From positions 1 to 51,682 of the forward strand of contig NZ_FRBI01000039.1 in NCBI RefSeq assembly GCF_900142575.1: a stretch of 51,682 bases of DNA. The letters are read 5' to 3'. Source of the stretch: Actinacidiphila paucisporea (GTDB taxonomy: Bacteria > Actinomycetota > Actinomycetes > Streptomycetales > Streptomycetaceae). The notes under the pieces are model-generated. The model saw nothing but the letters and a program-made list of their open reading frames with translations, searched no databases and had not been told where the DNA came from. Positions 1 through 7,362 of this stretch are shown one piece after another; the stretch's first letter is position 1; each line of letters starts with the position of its first letter. The translations under genes and the position numbers were made by a program.

Positions 1-184
1 GGATCTCCGTGGAGGAAGGAGCGGTGCTCGGTGCGTGCAGCTGCAAGGCGGAGGAAGGAGGCGACGCGGAGCCGTCGTCGACTGACGACAACGCGGCAGA
101 TGTGCGTGCCGGGCGCCGCGACGCCGCGGAGATCCACACGACAGGCCCCAGCACCCGGCCCTCGTCCTTCCCAGGACCCGGCCC

Positions 185-233
185 GCGACGGCGGGCGGCG
201 GTGCCCATGGCGGGCGCCGCCGCCCGCCGTCGC
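185..233 (-). terminator. Strong stem-loop terminator after the PucR-type gene
   Basis: A perfect 16-bp inverted repeat (185-200 and 218-233) with a 17-nt loop lies 25 nt beyond the stop codon of the minus-strand regulator. It has no U-tract, as is usual for Streptomyces terminators. Bases 1-184 show no supportable gene. Confidence 0.75.
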
Positions 234-257
234 GGTGGCGGGGGTCGCGCCCGCGGT

Positions 258-1511
258 TCAGTGCTGCCGCGGTACCCGGGGAGCGGCCGGCCGGCGGGGG
301 GCTCGGGCGGCGGCGCCGCCGTCGCGCAGGTGCAGGGCCCGCACCGCGATCTCGGTGGCGAACCGCTCGTCGGGACGCGTGAGCTGCTGGCCGAAGGCCC
401 GCTCCAGGATGCGCATCCGGTAGCGGACCGTCTGCGGGTGGACGCCCAGCTGCTCGGCGATCTGCGCCGCGGTGCCCCGGGTGGTCAGCCAGATCCGTAA
501 CGTGTCCAGGAGCCGGGCCTGCTGGGCGGGCGTCAGGGCGGCCAGCGGTGCCAGGTACCTGGCGGCCATCTGGTCGGCCAGCGCCACGTCGCTCAGCAGC
601 CACACCGGCAGCAGGTGGTCCTCGCTGAGCAGCAGCGGCCCGCCCGACACCGCCCCTGAGCCGGCCAGTGCGAGGGTGTGCCGGGCCCAGCGCAGCGAGT
701 CCGCCGCCTCGCCCAGCCCGGTGGTCAGCCCGACCGCGGCCCGGCAGCCGCCGAGCGCCTCCTCGACGCAGGCCCGGCGGTCCTCGGTCAGCGGCCCCGG
801 CACCAGCAGGCACGGCTCGGGGTCGGCTAAGTCCTGGAGGATGTCCGCGTCCAGGGCCTGGCGGCGCGGCCGGGTGCCCGGGGCGAGCGCCACCATGGTC
901 ACCTCGTCAGGCAGCCGCCAGGCGCAGTGCTCCGCCAGTTCCGCCAGCGCGCTGCGGGCCACCGCCGTGCCGCCGAGGATGCGGCGCAGCAGCCGCCGGC
1001 GCCGGTTGTCGGGCTCCTCGCCGAGTTCGGCGAGGGCCTGGACGTAGCCCTCCTGGGAGAGTTCGGCCAGGTCGCCCATGTAGGCGAAGAGGGCGTCGGC
1101 GAAGGTGAGCATGAAGGCGGCCGACAGGTTGTAGCGGCGGCTGACCGTGCGCACCCGGCGCAGCGCCACCTGGCACCCGATCCGGTAGGCCGCCTGGAGG
1201 TTGTCCAGGCTGCGCCCCTCGTACGCCTCGTAGCGGCCGAACCGCCGGCACAGGTCGTCGCGCTGCGAGGTGGTGGCGGTGGGGGCGGCGACCCGGTCCA
1301 CGAAACTGGCGATGCTCTGCTCGATACCGAAGCGGATCACCTTGCTGTTCGGGCCTTCGAGCAGATGCCCGTATTCGGGGATCGCGGCGACGATTTCAGC
1401 TGCCATCTCTTTTAAAAGGCTTGGCAGTTCCGGGCGCATGATCGCGGCGAACTCCCGGGGTATCGGACCCGCGATCTCCCCTTGATCAGGGACCTGCCGC
1501 ATGACGGACAT
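258..1511 (-). CDS. PucR/CdaR-type transcriptional regulator with a TTA codon
   Basis: A 417-residue cytoplasmic DNA-binding regulator. The C-terminus (about residues 340-390) carries a PucR-type helix-turn-helix with the core AQIAEQLGVHPQTVRYRM. The N-terminal 150 residues are helical and resemble the RsbRD_N-like domain found in many streptomycete PucR proteins; the middle fits the CdaR/GGDEF-like sensing region. The ATG at 1511 is preceded by a GGGAGGGGA ribosome site; an in-frame ATG at 1502 is possible. Leu33 is encoded by TTA (1413-1415), the codon read by bldA tRNA, so translation is probably developmentally gated. It is divergent from an exported protein gene and the mce operon, which it may regulate; that link is inference. 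The ligand is unknown. Confidence 0.85.
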   Translation of the reverse strand: MSVMRQVPDQGEIAGPIPREFAAIMRPELPSLLKEMAAEIVAAIPEYGHLLEGPNSKVIRFGIEQSIASFVDRVAAPTATTSQRDDLCRRFGRYEAYEGRSLDNLQAAYRIGCQVALRRVRTVSRRYNLSAAFMLTFADALFAYMGDLAELSQEGYVQALAELGEEPDNRRRRLLRRILGGTAVARSALAELAEHCAWRLPDEVTMVALAPGTRPRRQALDADILQDLADPEPCLLVPGPLTEDRRACVEEALGGCRAAVGLTTGLGEAADSLRWARHTLALAGSGAVSGGPLLLSEDHLLPVWLLSDVALADQMAARYLAPLAALTPAQQARLLDTLRIWLTTRGTAAQIAEQLGVHPQTVRYRMRILERAFGQQLTRPDERFATEIAVRALHLRDGGAAARAPRRPAAPRVPRQH

Positions 1512-1558
1512 GCCCGTTCCCCTCCCGTACCGCGTCTTCGCGTCGGTGGCCTTGCTGC

Positions 1559-1575
1559 AACATAGACCAAATGTT
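1559..1575. promoter_or_regulatory. Inverted repeat AACAT-n7-ATGTT upstream of the PucR-type gene
   Basis: A 5-bp-arm inverted repeat in an AT-rich patch 48 nt upstream of the regulator start. Its place in the presumed promoter makes it a candidate autoregulatory operator. The arms are short, so chance is possible. Confidence 0.3.
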
Positions 1576-1730
1576 CACGCTGCGCAGCCCTGTGGATGCG
1601 GAAACGTTGTCGGCCTGGCAGGGGGCAGGCGGGGACCGGGCGCCGGCCCGCGTGGCGGCGCCGGCGCGGCGGCGGGGCGCGGCCCGGTGAATGCTCACTC
1701 GCCGACAAAAGAAGCAGGGGTGATGTTGCC

Positions 1731-1815
1731 CCGGTGACAGAAAATTACCCGGCGGTAGGGTGCGGGACGGAATCTTGGGCGCGATTGTTGCGCCCTCCGG
1801 TTACCCGTGCGTAAC
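1731..1815 (+). promoter_or_regulatory. Two-part promoter region of the first exported protein gene
   Basis: The 465-bp gap between the regulator and the exported protein holds CCGGTGACAGAAAA (1731-1744) and, 70 nt further on, the palindromic TTACCCGTGCGTAAC (1801-1815) followed by GTCC. The same two elements with the same spacing recur before the gene at 2908. A partial copy (TTACCCGGCGGTA) lies at about 1745-1757. A shared operator and promoter is the simplest reading; the cognate regulator is not known. Confidence 0.5.
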
Positions 1816-1829
1816 GTCCAGCTCTGCGA

Positions 1830-1853
1830 GGGCACCCGAGGGAATCGGTGCCC
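1830..1853 (+). promoter_or_regulatory. Leader hairpin in the 5' region of the exported protein gene
   Basis: GGGCACC (1830-1836) pairs with GGTGCCC (1847-1853), and extra pairing is possible inside the loop. It lies between the promoter palindrome and the start codon at 1977, so it would sit in the long untranslated leader. Its role, perhaps mRNA stability or start-site access, is unknown. Confidence 0.35.
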
Positions 1854-1976
1854 CACGTTCCAGATAGCAGTCGCAGCCGAATTCCGCCCCCGACGTGCGG
1901 TGACGTGTGCGCCGAGGGCGCGGTTTCGGTTTATCAGGCACGTCGAACTCCTCGGTATCACGGAAGGGATCAGCCC

Positions 1977-2609
1977 ATGCGCAAGCTCACCAAGGCGTTC
2001 ACGGGAACGGTGACCACGGGCGCCGCGATCGTCGCCGTCGTCGGTCTGGCCGCCGCCCCCGCCTTCGCCAGCGTCAGCTCGGCGAAGGTCAGCGGGAGCA
2101 CCAACGCGGGCGGCGCCATCTCGGCCACCGCCTCCGGCCCGACGCTGACGGACAGCAAGACCAAGGTCAAGCTCACCTGCACCTCGGCCACCGCCGCGGG
2201 CACCGCGCCGAACGGCACCTACACCGCCGGTGCGCCCACCGCGATCCAGGTCGCCTCGCTGTCCACCCTCGGGTGGAACCAGTGCACGATCAGCGGCATC
2301 AGCTTCACGGTGAAGGCCAACGCCACCCCCTGGAAGCTGAACGCCACCGGCCCCACCTCCGGCGGTGTCACCCCCGGTTCGATCACCGGCGTCAACGCCA
2401 CCCTGTCCGGCGCGTGCAACGCCACCGTCGCCGGCACGGTCACCGGCAGCTACAACAACAGCACCCACACGCTGGCGATCAACGCCGGCACGCTGGTCGT
2501 CTCCGGCGTCAGCGGTCTGTGCCTCGGCCTGATCAACAACGGCGACGCGGTCGTCTACAACGCCAACTACGTCGTCACGCCCGCCACCCTCGCGGTCAAC
2601 GCGACCTGA
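1977..2609 (+). CDS. Small exported protein of unknown function
   Basis: A 210-residue protein with a clear Sec signal peptide: MRKLTK, a hydrophobic run, then a signal peptidase site near APAFA-S (about residue 31). The mature part is rich in Thr, Ser, Ala, Gly and Asn with alternating beta-type sequence and four Cys (in LTCTS, NQCTI, GACNA, GLCLG) that could form two disulfides, so a secreted beta-sandwich is likely. The ATG at 1977 was chosen because it begins the signal peptide and has GGAAGGGA upstream; an in-frame GTG at 1848 would bury it. Two strong stem-loops follow the gene. Its promoter matches that of the next gene and mce operon, suggesting co-expression. I do not recognise the family. 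Confidence 0.85.
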   Translation: MRKLTKAFTGTVTTGAAIVAVVGLAAAPAFASVSSAKVSGSTNAGGAISATASGPTLTDSKTKVKLTCTSATAAGTAPNGTYTAGAPTAIQVASLSTLGWNQCTISGISFTVKANATPWKLNATGPTSGGVTPGSITGVNATLSGACNATVAGTVTGSYNNSTHTLAINAGTLVVSGVSGLCLGLINNGDAVVYNANYVVTPATLAVNAT

Positions 2610-2620
2610 GGCCGCTCCGC

Positions 2621-2657
2621 CCGCCCGCGGGTCCGGCACCCCGGCCCCCGCGGGCGG
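2621..2657 (+). terminator. Stem-loop after the small exported protein gene
   Basis: CCGCCCGCGGG (2621-2631) pairs perfectly with CCCGCGGGCGG (2647-2657) over a 15-nt loop, starting 11 nt after the stop codon. It is the first of two terminators in tandem. Confidence 0.7.
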
Positions 2658-2680
2658 ACGGCACCTCCCTCGTCGTCGTG

Positions 2681-2717
2681 CCGAGCCCCGGCGGGCACCG
2701 TCCCCGCCGGGGCTCGG
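2681..2717 (+). terminator. Second tandem terminator stem-loop
   Basis: A perfect 15-bp stem (2681-2695 and 2703-2717) with a 7-nt loop. Together with the preceding hairpin it should isolate the small exported gene from the mce operon. Confidence 0.8.
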
Positions 2718-2779
2718 CGTTCTCCGGCGCCGCGCGCCCGTTGCTCACCCGGTGACAGTTGCCGGCTGCCGGATTGTCA

Positions 2780-2869
2780 CCGGATGACAAGAAAAGTGGC
2801 CCCGGTCGGGCTCGCCGAATTCGCACCGATCGATCACTTGAACGGTCTTATTACCCGCCCGTAATGTCC
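2780..2869 (+). promoter_or_regulatory. Two-part promoter of the mce operon
   Basis: CCGGATGACAAGAAAA (2780-2795) is followed 71 nt later by the palindromic TTACCCGCCCGTAAT (2851-2865) and then GTCC. This matches the elements at 1731-1815 in order and spacing, with one base inserted. The palindrome is 43 nt upstream of the start codon at 2908. It probably drives the exported protein and the mce genes. Confidence 0.5.
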
Positions 2870-2907
2870 GTGCGTCGCCGCCGTGCCAGCCATGAGGAGT
2901 CCAGCCG

Positions 2908-4689
2908 ATGCGAGGTGCCGTGAATCTGCGCCGGGCGGCACTGACGGCCGCGACCGCGTCGGTCGCCGTCCTGGCCGGGATACTGCCCGGCACTCCTTCC
3001 GCGGCCTCCGGTCCCGACGGCTCCGTCGAACTCGCCTACAGCTGCGCCTTCACTGCGGGCACCGGCTCCGCGGGCGCCCCCGTGGAAAGCAGCCCCAGCA
3101 CTGCCACTGCCCCCACCACTGCCACTGCCACGTCCGCGCCCGGCGCCCCCGCCTCCGGTGCCACCGCGACCGCGGACGCCACCGTCACCGTCCACCAGCG
3201 GTACCCCTCGACCGGCGCGGTCGGAACGCGTATCCAACCCGGCCCGCTGACCGTCGAGGTGGTCCTCGACCGGCACGCCGCCGGCGCCGTCCTGCCGGCC
3301 GGCACCGCCTCGGCCACCGCCACCGGATCGCTCACCGCCCGGGTCACCCAGGGCCGGTCCGCCGCCGACGCGGTGTGGTCCGGGCTCCGCGCCGCCTCCA
3401 CACCCGCCGCGGACGGCCTGGACCTGACCTTCACCGGGGACGCCACCGCGCTGCGCGTCACCGCCCCCGGCACGGTCAGGTTCGACGCCGGACGGCTGGA
3501 CCTCACCGTCTACGCGAAGGCCGGCGACACCGCCCCGCCCGCCGGCTCCCCGGCACCCGCGCCGCCCGCGACCACGCCGCCACCCGCCGGCGGCACGCCG
3601 GGGGAGGCGTCCGGCGCTGCCGCCCCGCCCGGGACCGCCGCGGTGCGCCCCGCCCACCGGGCGGCCGCGAGCCGTCCGGTCACCGCCGCCGCCGCCGACG
3701 GCGGCGCGACCGCCGCCTGCGCGCCGAAGGCCGGACAGGCCACCCTGCTCGGCGAGGTCGGCGTCGCCGCTGCGCCCGGGTCCCGGCCGTCCGGCTCCCC
3801 GACCGCGGCGCCGGGCGCCCGCCCCGGCACCGCCGCGCCCGGCGGGAACGGGACGATCACCCTGGCCGCGCCCCCGCACTCCGGTGTCTCGACCTGTCCC
3901 GCCCCGCCGAAGGGCGAGCCCGACCAGAAGGTCCTGGACGCCCAGAAGCGCCCGGAGGGTTCGTTCAACATCCCGGTCGCACCGGCGGACCGCCAGGCGG
4001 AGTGCACCTTCCTCACGGGGCTGTCCAACGTCGCCAAGCTGAACGGCGCCTCCGTCATCAACGACCTCGACGAACACCCGGCGCTGACCGACGTCACGCA
4101 GACCGGCGTGTGGATCGGCTTCCAGCAAGACGGCTCCCTCTACAGCGAGTTCGACTCCATCGCCACGCTGGACCTGCCGCCGGCGAACTCCACCTTCCTG
4201 ACCTTCGGCTTCATGCCCACCTCGGCCGTGATGTCGCTGTCCCAGGTCGGTGTGCTGACCCTGGTCATCGTCGGCAGCAGCGGCAGCGACTACGTCACCA
4301 CCACCACCGTCTACGGCAAGCTGCAACTGCGCCTCAGCCATGTCGAGGTCAACGGCACGCCGCTGGACGTCGGGCCCGACTGCCACACCGTGAAACCGCT
4401 CGACATCGCGCTGACCGGCATCGACAACAGCAACACCGCCGAGGGCGGCGGGGTGCTCAAGCCCACGGACTACAACGAGCTGAGCGGCGGCCCGCTCCAC
4501 CAGGACGACCTCACCATCCCGCCCTTCACCGGCTGCGCCGCCCACGGGGACGACGTCGACGCCCTGCTCACCGCGTCGATCTCCGGGCCCGGCAATTCGC
4601 TCAACCTCATCCAGGGGCCGCTGTGCATCCCGAGCGCCTTCCTCAACTGCGACCCCGAGATCCCGTACCCGACCCCGCCGCACCGCTGA
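2908..4689 (+). CDS. Exported DUF6801-like protein at the head of the mce operon
   Basis: A 593-residue secreted protein. The signal peptide spans about residues 1-33 (ending GTPSAAS). The next segment starts LAYSCAF, which recalls DUF6801 domains, but is split by Ser/Thr/Ala/Pro-rich tracts (about 55-85 and 210-330). The C-terminal domain (about 350-593) has several Cys and ends in a Pro-rich tail. The start has GAGGAG 8 nt upstream. The gap to the ATPase gene is 61 nt with no terminator, so it probably belongs to the mce transcript. It may be a substrate-binding or envelope partner of the Mce transporter; that is inferred from position. The DUF assignment is from memory of the motif and is tentative. 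Confidence 0.75.
   Translation: MRGAVNLRRAALTAATASVAVLAGILPGTPSAASGPDGSVELAYSCAFTAGTGSAGAPVESSPSTATAPTTATATSAPGAPASGATATADATVTVHQRYPSTGAVGTRIQPGPLTVEVVLDRHAAGAVLPAGTASATATGSLTARVTQGRSAADAVWSGLRAASTPAADGLDLTFTGDATALRVTAPGTVRFDAGRLDLTVYAKAGDTAPPAGSPAPAPPATTPPPAGGTPGEASGAAAPPGTAAVRPAHRAAASRPVTAAAADGGATAACAPKAGQATLLGEVGVAAAPGSRPSGSPTAAPGARPGTAAPGGNGTITLAAPPHSGVSTCPAPPKGEPDQKVLDAQKRPEGSFNIPVAPADRQAECTFLTGLSNVAKLNGASVINDLDEHPALTDVTQTGVWIGFQQDGSLYSEFDSIATLDLPPANSTFLTFGFMPTSAVMSLSQVGVLTLVIVGSSGSDYVTTTTVYGKLQLRLSHVEVNGTPLDVGPDCHTVKPLDIALTGIDNSNTAEGGGVLKPTDYNELSGGPLHQDDLTIPPFTGCAAHGDDVDALLTASISGPGNSLNLIQGPLCIPSAFLNCDPEIPYPTPPHR
3099..3132 (+). repeat. CACTGC microsatellite inside the exported protein gene
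   Basis: Two blocks of CACTGC repeats (3099-3110 and 3117-3131) encode part of the Thr/Ala/Ser linker. Copy number could vary by slippage, changing linker length in steps of two residues. Confidence 0.5.
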
Positions 4690-4750
4690 CCCGCCCGCGG
4701 TCCGCCCCGACAGCCGCCCGTCCGCCCCGAACGCCCCCAGGGAGGTGCCC

Positions 4751-5734
4751 GTGGGAATCGAAGTGATCGTCGAAGGCCTGACGAAGTCCTTCGGCAAACA
4801 GACCGTCTGGCAGGATGTGACGCTCACCCTGCCGCCCGGCGAGGTCAGCGTGATGCTGGGCCCCTCCGGCACTGGCAAGACCGTCTTCCTCAAGTCCGTG
4901 ATCGGCCTGCTCAAACCGGAACGCGGCCGGGTGCTCGTCAACGGCGTCGACATGGTCAACGGCCCCGAGCGGGAGATCTACCAGACCCGCAAGCTGTTCG
5001 GCCTGATGTTCCAGGACGGCGCGCTGTTCGGCTCGATGAACCTCTTCGACAACATCGCCTTCCCCCTGCGCGAGCACACCCGCAAGAAGGAGTCGGAGAT
5101 CCGCCGCGTCGTCATGGAGCGGATGGACATGGTCGGCCTGGTCGGCTCCGAGGGCAAACTGCCCGGCGAGATATCCGGCGGCATGCGCAAGCGCGCCGGC
5201 CTCGCCCGCGCCCTGGTGCTGGACCCGCAGATCATCCTGTGCGACGAGCCCGACTCCGGCCTGGACCCGGTCCGCACCTCCTACATCTCGCAGCTGCTGA
5301 TCGACCTCAACGCGCAGATCGACGCGACGATGCTGATCGTCACCCACAACCTCGACATCGCCGCGACCGTGCCCGACAACATGGGCATGCTCTTCCGCCG
5401 CGAGCTGGTCACCTTCGGGCCGCGCGAGCTGCTGCTGACCAGCGACGTGCCGGTGATCAGGCAGTTCCTCAGCGGGCGCCGCGAAGGCCCGATCGGCATG
5501 GCGGAGGAGAAGGACGAGGCCACCCTCGCCCTGGAGCAGCTCGCCGACGACGCCACCGTCCCGATCGAACGACCCGTGGTCGTACCGCAGTTGGAACCGA
5601 GCCCGGGAATGCCGCCGCGGCTGGCCGTACAGCGGCGCAAGGCGCGGGTGCTGGCGATGTGGGACCAGCTGCCCGCCGCGGCACGCACCGCCGTGCGGTC
5701 CGGACTCGCCCCCGTCCAGGGGGAGCCGGCATGA
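4751..5734 (+). CDS. MceG-type ABC transporter ATPase
   Basis: A 327-residue ATPase that powers the Mce lipid importer on the cytoplasmic face. Walker A is GPSGTGKT (about residues 37-44), the signature is ISGGM in place of LSGGQ, as in MlaF/MceG proteins, and Walker B is IILCDEPDSGLDP. An extra C-terminal extension of about 80 residues follows the nucleotide-binding domain, as in mycobacterial MceG. The GTG at 4751 has AGGGAGG five nt upstream; the in-frame GTG at 4745 overlaps that site and is less likely. Having the ATPase inside the mce operon contrasts with mycobacteria, where mceG is unlinked, and is as I remember it in Streptomyces. The stop overlaps the next start (ATGA). Confidence 0.93.
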   Translation: MGIEVIVEGLTKSFGKQTVWQDVTLTLPPGEVSVMLGPSGTGKTVFLKSVIGLLKPERGRVLVNGVDMVNGPEREIYQTRKLFGLMFQDGALFGSMNLFDNIAFPLREHTRKKESEIRRVVMERMDMVGLVGSEGKLPGEISGGMRKRAGLARALVLDPQIILCDEPDSGLDPVRTSYISQLLIDLNAQIDATMLIVTHNLDIAATVPDNMGMLFRRELVTFGPRELLLTSDVPVIRQFLSGRREGPIGMAEEKDEATLALEQLADDATVPIERPVVVPQLEPSPGMPPRLAVQRRKARVLAMWDQLPAAARTAVRSGLAPVQGEPA

Positions 5735-6543
5735 GCGCACCGGTGCGCGTACGCGAGCCCGCGCCCCGCCGCCCGATCCCCGGCACCGGGGCGCTGCGCC
5801 AGACGGGCCAGTTCATGACGCTCGCCGCCACGACCGTACGGGACACCTTCCGGCGGCCCTTCCAGATGCGGGAACTCGTCGAGCAGTTCTGGTTCGTGGC
5901 CAGCGTCACGATCCTGCCCGCCGCACTGGTCTCGATCCCCTTCGGCGCGGTCATCGCCCTCCAGGTCGGCTCGCTGACCCAGCAGTTGGGCGCCCAGTCC
6001 TTCACCGGCGGCGCCAGCGTGCTCGCGGTGATCCAGCAGGCCAGCCCGCTGATCGTGGCCCTCCTCATCGCCGGCGCCGGCGGCAGCGCGATCTGCGCCG
6101 ACCTCGGCTCCCGCAAGATCCGCGAGGAGCTGGACGCCATGGAGGTCATGGGCGTCTCGCCGGTGCAGCGGCTGATCGTGCCGCGGGTGCTGGCCACCAT
6201 GCTGGTCGCGCTGCTGCTCAACGGCCTGGTCTCGGTGGTCGGCACGGCCGGCGGCTACTTCTTCAACGTCATCGTCCAGCACGGCACCCCCGGCGCGTAC
6301 CTCTCCAGCTTCTCCTCGCTCGCGCAACTGCCCGACCTCTACATCAGCGAGGTCAAGGCGGTCATCTTCGGCTTCATCGCCGGCATCGTCGCCGCCTACC
6401 GCGGCCTGCACCCCAAGGGCGGCCCCAAGGGCGTCGGCGACGCCGTCAACCAGTCCGTGGTGATCACCTTCCTGCTGCTGTTCTTCGTCAACGTCGTGCT
6501 CACCGCGGTCTACCTCCAGCTCGTCCCGCAGAAGGGGGCCTGA
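5731..6543 (+). CDS. YrbE/MlaE-family permease, first copy
   Basis: A 270-residue integral membrane subunit of the Mce ABC transporter. It has about five hydrophobic segments (for example around residues 60-85, 100-125 and 150-180) and the MlaE-family cytoplasmic stretch LGSRKIREELDAMEVMGVSP, the probable coupling loop to the ATPase. Length is typical of YrbEA proteins. It starts within the ATPase stop codon and ends 3 nt before the second permease, implying translational coupling and a heterodimeric permease. Confidence 0.93.
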   Translation: MSAPVRVREPAPRRPIPGTGALRQTGQFMTLAATTVRDTFRRPFQMRELVEQFWFVASVTILPAALVSIPFGAVIALQVGSLTQQLGAQSFTGGASVLAVIQQASPLIVALLIAGAGGSAICADLGSRKIREELDAMEVMGVSPVQRLIVPRVLATMLVALLLNGLVSVVGTAGGYFFNVIVQHGTPGAYLSSFSSLAQLPDLYISEVKAVIFGFIAGIVAAYRGLHPKGGPKGVGDAVNQSVVITFLLLFFVNVVLTAVYLQLVPQKGA

Positions 6544-6546
6544 CCG

Positions 6547-7362
6547 ATGGCACTCCTCGACCGCCCGCTGCGCTGGCTGGACGAGACCGGCGACCACTTC
6601 ATCTTCCACGTCACCGCAGTGCTGTGGATCCCGCGCACCCTGCGCCGCTACCTCAGGGAAGTGCAACGCCTGCTCGCCGAGGTCGCGTTCGGCAGCGGCG
6701 GGCTCGGCGTGATCGGCGGCACCGTCGGCGTGATGATCGGCATGACGCTGGCCACGGGCACCGTCGTCGGACTCCAGGGCTACGCGGCCATGAACCAGCT
6801 CGGCACCGCCGCCTTCACCGGCTTCATCTCCGCCTACTTCAACACCCGCGAGATCGCCCCGCTGGTCGCCGGCCTCGCCCTGTCCGCGACCGTCGGCGCC
6901 GGCTTCACCGCCCAGCTCGGCGCGATGCGGATCAACGAGGAGGTCGACGCGCTGGAGGGCATGGGCATCCGCTCCATGCCGTACCTGGTCAGCACCCGCA
7001 TCATCGCCGGGGTCGTGGCGATCGTGCCGCTGTACGGCATCGGCCTGCTCAGCAGCTACGCGGCCTCCCGGCTGGTCACCGTCTCCTTCAACGGCCAGTC
7101 GCCCGGCACCTACGACCACTACTTCAACCTGTTCCTCTCGCCCGAGGACGTGCTGCTGTCCACCCTGAAGGTGCTGATCTTCAGCGTGATCGTCATCCTC
7201 GCGCACTGCTACTACGGCTACACCGCCAAGGGCGGCCCCGCCGGGGTGGGCATCGCGGTCGGGCGGTCGGTGCGCAACGCCATCGTGATCATCTCGATCA
7301 CCGACTTCTTCCTGTCGCTGGCGCTGTGGGGCGCCACCACCACCGTGCGGGTGGCCGGATGA
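6547..7362 (+). CDS. YrbE/MlaE-family permease, second copy
   Basis: A 271-residue partner of the preceding permease. It carries the same coupling-loop pattern, here MRINEEVDALEGMGIRSMPY, and about five membrane segments. The AxxYRGLHPKGG-type motif of the first copy appears here as YGYTAKGGPAGVGIAVG. It would pair with the first YrbE subunit to make the membrane channel. Its stop overlaps the first mce gene by 4 nt (ATGA at 7359). Confidence 0.93.
   Translation: MALLDRPLRWLDETGDHFIFHVTAVLWIPRTLRRYLREVQRLLAEVAFGSGGLGVIGGTVGVMIGMTLATGTVVGLQGYAAMNQLGTAAFTGFISAYFNTREIAPLVAGLALSATVGAGFTAQLGAMRINEEVDALEGMGIRSMPYLVSTRIIAGVVAIVPLYGIGLLSSYAASRLVTVSFNGQSPGTYDHYFNLFLSPEDVLLSTLKVLIFSVIVILAHCYYGYTAKGGPAGVGIAVGRSVRNAIVIISITDFFLSLALWGATTTVRVAG

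Noticed and set aside
1..184. Possible gene fragment at the left edge
   Set aside because: Open frames here are Arg/Ala-rich with no motif or convincing ribosome site, and frame bias is mixed.
2851..4959. A 702-codon minus-strand open frame across the exported protein and MceG genes
   Set aside because: It spans two real genes and the promoter, and is low-complexity Gly/Arg sequence.
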